A stretch of DNA of 46,614 nucleotides from Priapulus caudatus (Eukaryota > Priapulida > Priapulimorpha > Priapulimorphida > Priapulidae), in contig NW_014578246.1 of NCBI RefSeq assembly GCF_000485595.1, forward strand, positions 9,340-55,953. Reading direction: 5' to 3'. Below, one piece after another: positions 32,595 through 44,657 of this stretch. Each line of letters begins with the position of its first letter. The stretch's first letter is position 1. The notes under the pieces were generated by a model. It was not told where the DNA came from. It worked only from the letters and a program-made list of their open reading frames with translations, and made no database searches. Both the position numbers and the translations under genes were made by a program.

Positions 32595-32781
32595 CACTCT
32601 ACGGATACTTGTTCGTGGAGCAAAAGGCAGCATTTTTTAACTACCGTCTGTGGAAAAGTATAGAATTTCTTATTGCCTTTGCTTCTGAACAATACCTTTG
32701 TACAGGGCCCAAGTTGTGGATGACACTAGGATAGTTAACAGTAGGAATGATCCCCTATGGTATTGTCGAGTTCAGAAATAG
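32595..32781 (+). pseudogene. UNC93-like exon 3, allele B, one in-frame stop
   Basis: Same exon as 13846-14032, but with TGG (Trp) at 32651-32653 where A has TAG. It shares the second stop, TAG at 32732-32734. Splice sites are intact. Confidence 0.85.
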
Positions 32782-33052
32782 GTGCCAATTATTATAATAA
32801 TATTTTGTTATTATGTGTTTTCCTGCCTCGAAAGTACAGTGTCTGTATCAAGACAAGTTTAGAATTGACTCTACCACCCATGGGTAAAAGTAACTCTAAC
32901 TTGGAAAATTTCATAAACAGTATTCAACGACTCAAAACGCACCCGATAAGACGGACTGCCCACAGTACTCCAAGAAATTACGCGACAGGCTAGTAAAGTA
33001 GAGTGAATCTGTGCTGTTATTCCAAACCGAGCACGACTATGTTATTTTGCAG

Positions 33053-33221
33053 GAATCGCACAGCAGGTAACTCTGCCAGCGCCCACCCCGATGTGGAGAA
33101 TGTACCACTAGCTTATATTCATCAGAAAGAGATGGAAGACAAGAAGGCACAGAATCGTAGCGACACTATCGAGTGCCAGGGAGACACGTTGACTGAAGCG
33201 ACCAAAAACGAAGAAACGTAG
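33053..33221 (+). CDS. UNC93-like exon 4 (C-terminal tail), allele B
   Basis: Identical in translation to 14304-14472, with the same TTTTGCAG acceptor and TAG end. Confidence 0.7.
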
Positions 33222-36115
33222 AAGTGCAGCCACTTAATTTGTTGCTTTCTTACGTCCGTCTAACGTTGAGAGAAATATTTGAGTATAACCTGAAAAATAA
33301 GCGAAATTTTGTTCATTGTTTCGCGCTTCATGTAAAAGACAGTGGTGTAAAATGAAACGTTTGGGTAATTCCAGGTGATGATCTAGTTCCCCCTTTTTCA
33401 TTACAGTCATTGAATTATCACAGAATAAAGATTGCAAAAACACTGGCAGACTGTCTTTACTTCATAATTTCCGAGGTGATTCAAGCGAATGATTAAAATG
33501 TCTATGTTACTCGACTTTTCCCCAATTGTGTCCTCATTATAATAGAAAAATCAAAGAGCAATTTGATTTTCATTTTGACACCGAACTGATAAATATGGCT
33601 TAACAGGTGAGAGCTCGGGTGCAGATAAAGAATTGAACTTGAAGTACTACTAAAGAGCCATGAGAACTTGAGTTGAAAGACAAACATACATATAGTAATC
33701 ACCATCTATGAGGCTTCCCTAAGCGGGATAACCAATTGATGAATGTGATGATTAGAGAGAGGCCCAAACAGAGAGGAGGGGCGTCTTTTCCCGACCTGCG
33801 TATGGAACGGATGTACATAAATAAAAATGTAACTCAAACATTTATTGTGCGGTTTATTCTCTTTTAGTCTCTCTTTAGCCTTTTTAATGCCCATCCATGC
33901 TCAAAGAACCCCGCAGCTACTTCCGATTCACATCATGTTGTGGATGATGAAGGTATAATTGATGTGTGGACTCTCAATTCATATATCCGTCTAAGCGAGA
34001 TAACTATGCCCTCTTAAATATTGCTGCTAGGTTGGTCAAGCTAAAAGGGTTTGCACGTGTTGTTCACGAATGCTCACCCGACAACGGTGTGAAACTTATT
34101 AGCGTTGCTAAATGGCCGTTTAGTACATTTCTATCGCGACGCTGATTGGCTAGAGTTGCCTGTCGATCATTTGAGGCGCATGTTAGAGTGCGAGAGAGAT
34201 AGAGTTCGAGAGAGAGGGGGGATGATCGATCGAGAGGGCTCAGAACTATGTACTATGCGGTATATTTCTTTAACCTTGTGATTTTTTATATATTTACCTT
34301 GTGGCCATGCTACATAGAACATAGAACTTTGTTATTTACGCGTTACATATATATATTCATATTTGCTTCAGCTATCACGGATTATTAAATTCTGGGCTGT
34401 AATGTCTCTCTCGTCGACCAATATAATTTGGTGCGGTATTATAACCGATATATAGCTGGCGTTATGTATAGAGAGCTCGTGTGATAGGCACGTGTATCGT
34501 ATAGAGTGTGACCAGGGACGTGTACAGCAGATACGTGTGCAAATAGCACTTAAGCCACAAACAGTATAATTAATGCTATAACCACGTAATTACTACGGTA
34601 ACTCTATTCTTTAATGAACAACATCATAAACACATACAGTACAAGGATGGCTACGCAAGCCATCACTCAATGACGCGTTACAAGTGTTTCATATCATACA
34701 ACCTAGCAGGCGGCTCCTCTCGTCAGTTGACGGCATAACGCTAGCAGAGATCGGCAGGTGAGTCCTTGTGTCAGCTGGCAGCGGTAACGGTAGCGTGGTG
34801 ACGAGCAGCAGGTGAGAGCAGTATGTGCGGACAGCGTCGTGAACTGTCGAGCACCGTGGAACTGTGTCTGTCCTCTTGTCGAAACTGTTTGTTATTTATA
34901 CAGCTGGAGGAATGCTTGGCCTGAGCGTGGTCAAGGCCTTGTTGCGTGCGGATGGTGCAATTCTGTCCTTCTCCCGATTTTTATAGATAACTGAAGATAA
35001 GGGATTCTTTTCTCTAGCGTGAGAACGGCGGTCGGAGTCTTTGTAGATATGGTGGAGTCGTCGATGGCAGTCTCTCGAAGCCCTCGTCGAGCAGCCTTCT
35101 ATTGACACTAAAGTGTCGTCGGCACGCTTTGTGCCATACCGCTGCTGTCACGTGCACGCGACGTGGTGTTCGGCTCCCCATGCTAAAAGGTATCGCACAG
35201 ATTTAGCCCTGGTTGGGTCATAACTCGCGTGCGACACCGGCGTCGGAGTTCCTGCTGTGTTGCCCAATGATTTCGTTTCTTCTGTCATAGCACGCGTGTA
35301 CGGCACGCGTGCTATTGCAGCCCTGCGGCAATTGTTTGTCGTACGTCATCACCTTGAGCCGCGTGGGAAGCGTGGTTAGTTCGACTCCCGTTGTAATCAG
35401 TGGTAATTTAATTGCTTGTTGATGACGTGTCGGCACGCGCCATAAACCAGTGGCGTGCGCCTCTCAGCCTCGTAGAAGGTGATAACTCTGACAATGTTAT
35501 TGTGTCACATTTCTCGGATCTTGTCTTGCTGCGGTGTGTGCGGCCTAATGATGCTCGTAAACTTGTATCAGTCTATCGCATGCTGGGTTGTACGTAGTTT
35601 CTCTCTCGAGGTCGTTGGTGACACAGATTCCTCGGGACGACTTTCGCTTGTTGTTACCTTGGGCTATTTGACTAAATTAACTATGACGCTATGCTACGTT
35701 AAGCGGGCCGTGACGCTCGCTGCTCACGTTAGCTTGAACTAAAAATAACTATGACGTGATATTGCTTAAGTTAAACGACCCGTGTCGCTAGGTTTTTTTA
35801 TACTAGGTTAATTAATTCGATATCAACGTCACTACATATGGTCTTATATGTGCATTATCTCTGGGTATACATACGGGGTTATATAGGAACGAACGGTACA
35901 CTATAACCTTGACTTAGATCTGATAATATTCACAGCGTCATATAACTGTCTCTACTGGTATTATATACCTGATACATATCTGCTAGCTAGGGCATGACAT
36001 GCATGCTTTCCTCACCTTTTCCTCACCCTTATCTTTACGAGTGACCAAAGGGCAGCGCGTTAGAATTGAATCATTAGTACGAGCTTGAATTTTGTCTCTG
36101 GCATGACAGCCCATC
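33222..36115. other. Non-coding part of unit B
   Basis: Counterpart of 14473-17369. No gene could be supported. The small open frames near 34812-35742 are the same as in A, some with changed length, which argues against coding. Confidence 0.5.
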
Positions 36116-38545
36116 TAAAGATATATACGCCTATCAGTCGACCTCTCTTAAGATATAAGAAGAAGATATTGCATGTATAGTGCCCGTTGTATATTGCAGT
36201 CAGAACAGAATCTGGTTAAGTTACTGTGTTAGCGTATACGCATTATCTCACCAGAAGAGTTATATTTTGTGATGAATATGCATTTACTATGGTTAGGGGG
36301 TATCTCAGCAAAGATATCTGTGATAAATTATGATCACTCGACCTGTGTTTATAATTAAGAGAGTGCCCTATCCTGCTGTGTGCAAAACTCCTACTTCACC
36401 CCGTCCCGTCCTTGCCCGTTCCCCTATTGTCCCTCCCTAAGCCTCATTCTTGTTTCATCACACCCTCAGCTATCTTCCATGCTGTCTTTCCTCAGTCTCC
36501 CCCTCTTTCTCGTCCTCTCTCGCAACAATTAAGCTATATTATGCATGCATGCAGTTTTCTATAGTCCGTACTAGACGCCTGAAACGGTGCTCGCGCATGC
36601 GCAATAGCGAAAATTATGCATTTAATATGGAGAGAAGGGATTCTAGCATAGATCTATATGATAACATTCTATAAGTAGACCTCGCTTAAGATATAAGAAG
36701 AAGATATTGCATGTATGGTGACCGCTGTATATTCCAGTCAGAACACAATCTGGATATACGTAACTGTGTTAGCGCATAGGCATTATCTCACCAGAAGAGT
36801 TATATTTTGCGATAAATATGCATTTAATATGGTTAGGGGGTATCCCAGCATAGATATCTGTCATAAATTATTATCAGTAGACCTGTGTTTATAATTAGGA
36901 GAGTGCCCTAGCCTGTAGGGTGCAAAACTCCTACTTCACCCCATCCCGTCCTTGCTCGTTGGCCTATTGTCCCTCCCTAAGCCTCATTCTTGTTTCACCA
37001 CACCCTCAGCTATCTTCCCTGCTTCCTTTCCTCAGTCTGCCCCTCTCTCTCGTCCTCTCTCGCAACAAGCTATATTATGCATGCAGTTTGCTATATTCCG
37101 TACTGCACGCTTGAAACGGTGCTCGCGCATGCGCAATATCTCACGAGAAGAATAATACTTTGCAAAAATTATGCATTTAAAATAACGAGGTCGTATTCTA
37201 GCATAGATCTCTATGATAACATTCAATCAGTAGACCTCTTTTTACATCCAGGAAGAGAACATTGCATGTATGGGACCCGCTGTATATTCCAGTCAGAACA
37301 CGATCTCGTTAAGTTACGATGTTAGCGCATACGAATTATCTCACCAGAGGAGTTATATTTTGTGATGAATATGCATTTAATATGGTTATAGGGTATCTCA
37401 GCAAAGATATCTGTGATAAATTATTATTAGTAGACTTGTGTTTATAATTAGGAGAGTGCCCTAACCTGTAGGATACAAAACGCCAACGACCCCATCCCGT
37501 CCTTGCTCGTTGGCCTATTGTCCCTCGCTCAGTCTCATTCTTGTTCCACCACCCACTCAGCTATCTTTCCTGCTGCCTTTCCTGAGTCTCCCCCTCTCCC
37601 GTCCTCTTTCTCAACAAGCTATATTATGCATGCAGTTTTCTGCCTGAACGGTGCTCGCGCATGCGCAATATCGCCAGAGAAGAATAAAATTTCGCGAACA
37701 TTATAAATTTATTATGGAGAGGATGTATTCTAGCATAGATCTATAGAATAACATTCTATCAGTCGACTTCTCTGAAGATATAGGAAGAAGATATTGCAGG
37801 TATGATGCCCGCTGTATATTCCAGTCAGTACACAATCTGGCTACGTTACTGTGTTAGGGCATGCGCATTATCTAGCCAGAGGAGTTATATTTTGCGATGA
37901 ATATGCATTTAATATGGTTAGGGGTATCTAAGCATAGATATCTGTCCTAAATTATTATCAGTCGACCTGTGTTTATAATTAGGAAAGTGCCCTAGCCTGT
38001 AGGTTGCACAACTCCTACTTCACCCCGTCCCGTATTTGCCCGTTCCCCCATTGTCCTTCGCTCAGCCTCATTCTTGTTCCACCACCCCCTCAGCTATATT
38101 CCATGCTGTCTTTCCTCAGTTTCTACCTCTCTCTCGCCCTCTCTCTCAACAAGCTATATTATGCATGCAGTTTTCTATAGCCCTTGCTGCACGCCTGAAA
38201 CGGCGCTCGCGCATGGGCAATATCTCCCGAGCAGAATAATATTTTGCGAAAATTAAAAATTTAATATGGAGAAGAGGTAGGCATAGATCTATATGATAAC
38301 ATTCTATCAGTAGACCTCTTTTAAGATATAAGAAAAAGATATTGCATGTATGGTGCCCGCTGTATATTCCAGTCAGTAGACAATTTGGCTACGTTACTGT
38401 GTTAGCGCATGCGCGTTATCTCACCAGAGGAGTTATATTTTGTGATGAATATGCATTTAATATGGTTAATTTAGCATAGATATCTGAGATAAATTATTAT
38501 TAGTAGACTTGTGTTTATAATTAGGAGAGTGCCCTAGCCTGTTTT
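36116..38545 (+). repeat. Tandem array of ~550-bp dimeric repeats, four units (unit B)
   Basis: The same array as 17370-20385. The anchor AAGCTATATTATGCATG occurs at about 36533, 37068, 37616 and 38151. One whole unit is missing relative to A, and the first units have local deletions (for example after GCGCATGCGCAATA near 36605). Copy-number difference between otherwise near-identical copies is typical of allelic tandem repeats. Confidence 0.92.
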
Positions 38546-40671
38546 GCGGTATAAATTTACGATAATAGCAATTACAAGAGATCAATGAAAGATATTATTT
38601 ACAAGATATCAATGAGAAATTAACATGACATTCTCATATACATTTAGTTAGTAGTAAGCACAAGATGTCAGTGTAGATATAACTAACAAAACATTCTGCG
38701 GAATACATAAATAATTATTGTAATTACAAAAGATCACTGTTGAAATATTTAACATTAAATTTCGCGACATTCCTTTAGTATAATAGTAATTACAAACAAT
38801 TAAATAATTAACATAACATTCGGCGCTATTCATCTTGCACAATTAAAATATTATTCTCGAAAAAAATTTAAATGACATTTCGCGATTTCATATATCATGC
38901 AGTGTGTGAATTATTATCGGTAATTCGCGGAAAGCGTTTAGGATCATAATAATAACAACGTATCGGTATGCAAATAATTATGTCATATTAGATTCCCCGG
39001 CAAGTGTTTGGGATTTTCTCCCCCTCCCTCCGCTCTCTTTATATTTTTTTTTCTCTTTAGCTCTTTCTCTTTCTCTTCCTTAATTACTAATTCACTCAAT
39101 CGGTCTCTCTTTTCCTGTCCTGCCTCTAGCTTTCCCGGGAAATTATTACTAATTAAAGAAGAAAGAGAGTAGGTAATCATTAGGACATTTTTAGTGAGAA
39201 AACTCTTTTTATCATGTTGTCTGTGCACAGCGGCGTGCGTGCGATGTACTTGTGTGTTGCATACAAGCATATAAACGAGATTTACAGGAAGTTATCGGTG
39301 TAGCACCGTACTACGCGTGCTCAGCGATTTTAAGCTTTCTATTAAATTACCTCTAAGTTAAGTTATAAGTCTTGTACAATATGGTAATACAGTCTATGGT
39401 TAAGATATCCTACAGCGCGATGACATCATCGCTGAACCTGAGCGCGGTTAAGATTGGCCATAGAAACACGGGCAGGCCGCCCTGACCTATATAGGTGGTA
39501 GTGGCAAATCCTAGCGTTGTCGCAACCTACAACCATGTTTGAATTAACTTACAATGAAGTCGAATTTTCGTTATAACATAAACCTTAGTAGCGCACAGAG
39601 CACGCGCCCTCCTGGTCACGGCATCAGATGCACAGGGGTTCTAGGTGTACAAGTGTTATAGCCGGTTCGTGAGACACGTCGGGAGGTGCCCGACTGTGTG
39701 TAGGCACGTGATCGTATAGGTGGTAATGTTCTAAACCTTGCGTTATGTTATTGTTCTTGATTCGTGGTAAATGTATAATCGTATTATTGTCTTAGTTTAT
39801 AAACCCAGTTCGTTGTTCGTTTCGTGTTTGCGTTTCCGCTTGGAGGATGTCAGCTTCTCTTTGATAGGTTCGCAAAAATTTCTGACGATGTGATGGTAAT
39901 GCTGCGGTCACTGCCGCTGCTCGTTGACGATGACGCTGATGTTACCGCTGTCGCTCAGATGTCGCTGCTGCTGTTGTTGCTGTTACTGTTACTGCTGACG
40001 CCGACGATGACGCTGGTGTTCACGCTGCGGCGATCGACGTTGTTGCTGCTGGTTCTAACAATGCTGCAGTCGACGTTGACGATGGAAAGCAGCCGTCGCT
40101 GATGTTGACGTTGGTGCTGACGCTGATGTAACGACTGGCGCGACGTTACACAATGGAGAAGGTGGAGAGGACGGAGGTTTGTAGAAAGGACGGGCGTGAC
40201 GTTAGAAAGACGGAAGAGGGAGAGATGAGAAGAGATGAGAGAAAAGATACCAAACACGATGTCGGTCGGTACGGGTACACGAAGGATCTGTATTCCAACT
40301 CCATTCAAATAGCAGCAAATGCAGAGCAGCTCACATAGGCGCGTGACGAATCGTGTCTCGAATTCTCTGCCCCGGCATGGGTATGCGAGCCGGGTTATAT
40401 CCTTGTGCACGTATCTTCCGCCTCCTTTGTCTCGGCGACACGGGGGTGGCAAACACGTCGTTAATTATACTAATAGGTGATTGGGCCCGTAAAAGCCTTT
40501 TCGCTACAACAAATTCCGCTATGTTATTACAACTTCTAGGTTGGTTATGCGGCCAGCCTTTGGCGACACCGCGTCCGGTGTCGTGGCGCTGGCCAAGGTA
40601 CTCTAACGCCTATTTCTACGTATAACTACTCCTACAGATGTGTTCTAATTAGCTTACAATGGGGTAGAATT
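38546..40671. other. AT-rich then GCTGAC-type end of unit B
   Basis: Counterpart of 20386-22508. No gene. The degenerate GCTGAC/GATGAC tract is at about 39890-40130. Confidence 0.6.
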
Positions 40672-42090
40672 CTCGGCGCAACATTGCTCGCTACACTGAC
40701 GCTGAGGCTGATGCTGACGATGACGCGGACGCTAACGCTGATGCTGCTGCTGGTGAGACGCTCGATGTCGATACACACACAGCTCTATGATGCGGTGCTG
40801 ACGTCACTACTGCTAATGTTAATGTTACTCTTCGTTACTCGCTCGCCACTAACTCCGTTTTCTTGCTGCCGACTCCTTCCGCGCGAATCCTGGTCACGGA
40901 ACCAGTGAAATGGGGTTTAGGAATTAAAGTCGGTGAAGTGATGTGCAATCATTGCGTTGTGCTATTGTTTAAATATATATAGTATATATATATATATATA
41001 TATCAATGAAAACAAACATACTAACAAAATCAGTGTTTACGCGAGCTGAGCATGTAGTGTATATATACACGTAGTGGAATTGATTTTACGACATATAGAA
41101 ACTGCTGCACATACATCATGCAATCAAGCCACAGTTCCGAAAAGACATCAAAACGACATGATTTACAACTATATATATATATATACTTACTGAATATATA
41201 TATTATCCTCAATATCAACATTCAAAACATCAAAAGTTCAAACTAACGATGTAAAACGAAATAGCACGCGCACGCACGCACACACGCACGCACGCACGCT
41301 CGCACGCACTCACGCAACACACACGAACGCACGCGCCGCACGGGCGGCGGCACCAAGCACGATCACGATCTCGTTTTAGCTCGCACGCAAGCACACACGC
41401 TCGCACGCTCGCAAGCACGCACGCACGCATGCACGCGTATAATATATATATATCTTTTTATTCCGTACTATATATAAAGTGTTCAGCCGAGTTTGCGCGT
41501 TGTGCGTGACGCCCGGGGGGGCCCGCAGCCAGCGCGCGGGGAGTGTTCGCGCGATAACTAGAGAACTCCGACAGCCTAGAGGAAAATTAAATATATTTTC
41601 AGAATCAGCACGTCCTGCGGAGGTCAAAAAAAATAAAAATAATATAATTTTATTCATTCAATAGATGGCCTACAGAAAACATTTACATCACGTACGTAGT
41701 GGAATCTATTGTGTATATCCATACACGCCCAGTAGCCGAATGGATATAAGCATCGGACTCGTTAAACCATTGTTCTGGGCTTCGAATTCCAGCCTCGCGG
41801 AAAATGAATGGGTGTTTCTTTACTTTTTGGACTGTTTTAGTATGTACATCTGCCGTATTCACCGTTAATTTAAATTTTACACATTAAAACGTTAGTGAAA
41901 ATCGCAGAATAAACTATGGCCTAGATGTCAATGATTAGCGCAAAACTGCAGGGGAACACTTTCACGGAAGCTTGTGAGGTTACATATCATAACATATTAT
42001 TATATTTCTCTATATAATTTCATTTTTATTATTTATAATTTTTTTGACTTTTTCATTTTTAATGACTTTTTAATTTTTTTTATTTCTTAT
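40672..42090. other. Sequence beyond unit B: low-complexity and microsatellite tracts
   Basis: 40685-40760 is again GCTGAC-type. 40885-40970 (TCCTGGTCACGG, then GCGTTGTGCTATTGTT) faintly resembles 21417-21560, suggesting an older repeat. TA microsatellites lie at about 40975-41003 and 41171-41185, and a CGCA/CACG microsatellite at about 41260-41435. No gene was recognised. Confidence 0.6.
41728..41803 (+). other. tRNA-like sequence, probably a SINE head
   Basis: It contains TAGCCGAATGG, which fits the internal A box of tRNA genes, and 45 bases on GGCTTCGAATTCC, which resembles the B box/T arm. The anticodon stem does not pair well and the acceptor ends are not complementary, so a working tRNA is unlikely. 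A tRNA-derived short interspersed element is the best reading. No second copy in the window was found. Confidence 0.4.
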
Positions 42091-42094
42091 TATT

Positions 42095-42330
42095 TTTTAC
42101 TGTTGGGATGGGTGGATGACATGGCATGTATAGGATGGGATGGGATGAGATGGCGCACTCTCGCGGCCTTGCGATGGGATCGGATGGAATGGGATGGCAT
42201 GGACATTGGCATGGCATGGCCTGGGATGCCGATGCAGATGGCATTGCGATTGGGATGGGATGGCATATAGGGAATGGATGGGATGGCGATGCGGTGCGAT
42301 GGAGATAGGATGGATGGCAATGTCCATGCG
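42095..42330 (+). repeat. GGATG/GGCAT-type minisatellite
   Basis: A degenerate five-base periodicity (GGGAT, GGATG, GGCAT) over about 235 bases, G-rich on the plus strand. Open frames on both strands here are artefacts of the period. Confidence 0.9.
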
Positions 42331-42819
42331 TTATGGATAGATGGATGCTTGGATGTTATTGCATGGATATGTAACAGATAGTTTGATTTTTTTGAATATT
42401 TTCTTTCAACCTAGCGCGTCCCCAACTGTAAGTAAACGCCATGATTTTCCAGGCCAACGCCGGGATATCCCGCGTAGTAAGTATATATATATATATATTG
42501 TGTGTGTGCTGCTGTGTGTTGTGTGGTGCTGGTCGTTCGAACCGACCACAACTGCCTAGTGTGACCTGGACCACCACACCAGCTGTGTCGACCGCTCGCG
42601 CGACTGACCCCACGTCGCACGGGTGCCAGCAATACGCACTAGCTACGGCGTGCAACACCACGACGACACGGTCCGGTGTGACGACCACCATCCATGACCG
42701 CGACGACGAACGACGTGTCGTGTTGCATCCTAATCACCACTAGATCGTAATCAATGAACATACACACGCTACGTGAGACCACACACGTATATGACTTATA
42801 TACTGAGTATATTACTTAC

Positions 42820-43196
42820 TTTGCCTCGCCCTCGGGGGTGACATGTTCACTAAGGTAGACCCCTGACAGATCGTCACGAAGCTTGCCTCTGAAGGGTATA
42901 GCAAGCCTCACCTCCTGCCCTTCATCCAGACCGTTCTCCAGCCGTATACTAAACGGCTGCTTGCGCGTGTCATTCGCGAAGCCGTCTATGCGAGGGTCCG
43001 GGTACGAGCTGTTCACGTTGGTCAAGCTGACCGCTGCTTCGTCGATGGCCAGGTCCTTAGCGTGTAGCGTGATCACCGATGTGCTCGCCTTACAGACGAT
43101 CTGTATCACGACGGTGCCCGTGAATCGAAACTGACTCGGATCGAGGAACTTCTGCAGTTTCAGGTCGTACGTGACAGGCACGACGTCGTCGGGCAG
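42820..43196 (-). CDS. M1 zinc aminopeptidase (aminopeptidase N-like), N-terminal domain exon
   Basis: The minus-strand frame runs from LPDDVVPVTYDLKLQ, the classic start of the M1 N-terminal beta domain, through FTGTVVIQIVCKAS, IRLENGLDEGQEV and LAIPFRGKL to SGVYLSEHVTPEGEA. It ends at a consensus donor AA|GTAAGT (42819-42814). M1 enzymes remove N-terminal residues from peptides; the catalytic HEXXH exons are not in the window. Upstream, the exon joins a copy of the ~550-bp array element at CATTCT/GCCC, so its normal 5' boundary is lost or the acceptor lies in the repeat (CATAG near 43220). No other exon of the gene was found nearby. Confidence 0.85.
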
Positions 43197-43615
43197 AATG
43201 TTATTATATTTAATCTATGTTAGAATACCTTCTCTCCGTTTAAAATGCATAAGTTTAATAAAATATTATTATTCTCGGGAGATATTGCGCATGCGTCAGC
43301 ACCCGCTCAAGCGTTTAGTAAAGAAAACGGCATAATATAGCTTTTTGAGAGATAGTGAGAGGGCGGTTGGAGACTGAGGAAAGGCGGTATGGGGATAGCT
43401 AAATGGGGTTAGAAGAAGAATTGGGCTGAGTGAGGGAGAAGGGAGGCAATGGGAAGAACGAGCTGGGTCACGTTAGAGTTCTGCTCCTTACAAGATAGGG
43501 CGCTCTCCTAATTATAATGACAGGTCTACTGATAAACTTTGTTGCAGAAATCTATGCTGAGATACCCCCTGACTATATTAAATGCATAATCATTACAAAA
43601 TATAACTTATAATAC
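43197..43615 (-). repeat. Dispersed single copy of the ~550-bp array element
   Basis: Read on the minus strand it starts AGTTATATTTTG and passes ATGCATTTAATATAG and the C/T-rich spacer with CAAAAAGCTATATTATGC. It then goes through GACGCATGCGCAATATCTC and ends ...ATAATAACATTCT. It is thus one monomer, the C/T-rich spacer and a second monomer (about 420 bp), without the second spacer found in the arrays. It directly abuts the M1 exon. Confidence 0.85.
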
Positions 43616-44437
43616 TAAATAAAAGTTATCCACTGTATAAATAAATATAAAGACTTTGTTTCATTTCACTCTGGTGTTTTTCGAGCTACTGCATCGCCGT
43701 CCTGTCTTCAGGGTCTCACGCAATTTAACACCTGTCTAAATCCAGCCGTGGCTACCCCTAGTGCAATTACGGTAGTATACTAGTTTGGGGAGTCACACTC
43801 ACTCACTTTCCAGGTGATGCGCAATCAACAGTGGTTTTTACTCGCTTCCAGCATTTTGGTCATTTGCAAAGTGCGACACAGAATGTCGCCAAGAAGTTGA
43901 GTTTTTACATATAGTCTGTAAGTATAATCACGTTTAGGGCATATACACCGCAAGTGACTGTTAAGTTGCATATCAAGATATAGCACAGTCTTAAACTCTA
44001 GTAACTAGTCAGAGTAACTAGCTGTAGACTCCACTTTAGTACACGTAATTTTTAGAAGTGGTAGGTATAGTGTTGTACATTGCTTTTATATACTTAGCTT
44101 AGCTGTATTGATAGTTCTAGAACTAGCTTATATTCTTCCACATTGCTTCTGTTTGCTCCTTGCACTAATGTTCCTGATTCCCACAGCAATGTCTTATTCC
44201 TGTGTAGTACTCCCCTGCATTACTATCCCGCTGTAATCCCAGCCATTCTCCACCCATTCCCGTTCCTGCAGTACTCACCCTCAATACTATGTAAGGAGCT
44301 CATGTTCGAAGGTAGATGCTGAACCTTTTCCTGGTGCATTTTCTGTTTTTATTTTGGCAGAATGCGTCAGTGTAATGCTGTCTCGCTGAATAGTGATTAA
44401 ATCTCACATTAGGATTTTCTAGGGTACTGGCTGTAGG
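43616..44437. other. Intergenic sequence before the SLC16 gene
   Basis: No gene or element recognised. A TTTTCTAG acceptor just before 44421 suggests that the SLC16 start codon lies in an exon with an upstream 5' untranslated exon. Confidence 0.5.
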
Positions 44438-44657
44438 ATGGCCGGGGTGTACAGGCAAGACGGTGGCTGGGCATTAGCAGTGTTGCTCGCTGCTCTACTC
44501 ACAAACTTTATCGTGATAGGGATGACGTTCTCATTCGGCGTCTACTTCGTCATTCTAAAAGATGATCTCGAGATTTCGCACACGACTACCCTGTGGATCG
44601 GGGCTATAAACACTTGCCTAGTGTTCATAGGAGGTATTATGTCAATATTGACAGCAG
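44438..44657 (+). CDS. SLC16 (monocarboxylate transporter-like), exon 1
   Basis: ATG at 44438, then YRQDGGWALAVLLAALL, the hallmark DGGW(G/A) motif before TM1 of SLC16 proteins, and TM1-2 with FSFGVYFVILKDDLE and WIGAINTCLVF. It ends in phase 1 at ACAGCAG|GTGTGA. SLC16 proteins are twelve-helix plasma-membrane carriers of the major facilitator superfamily, moving monocarboxylates, aromatic amino acids or hormones. The substrate cannot be told from this part. Confidence 0.88.

Larger units (their letters stand above)
30421..40671 (+). repeat. Duplicated unit B (~10.3 kb)
   Basis: Collinear copy of unit A. It begins at ATATATCACG directly after the LTR terminus and ends at GGGGTAGAATTC (40671). 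Beyond that, sequence unique to this copy continues. It differs from A by scattered substitutions, small indels, one fewer ~550-bp repeat unit, a 36-base deletion in the GCTGAC-type tract, and a stretch near 39180-39220 present only here. Confidence 0.93.

Noticed and set aside
41728-41803. Functional tRNA gene
   Set aside because: Anticodon and acceptor stems do not pair.
42095-42330. Overlapping Met/Gly/Trp-rich and Pro/Ser/His-rich frames
   Set aside because: Products of the GGATG-type minisatellite.
42341-42743. Open frames of 72-111 codons on both strands
   Set aside because: GC-rich sequence around a TA microsatellite; no family recognised and no splice context.
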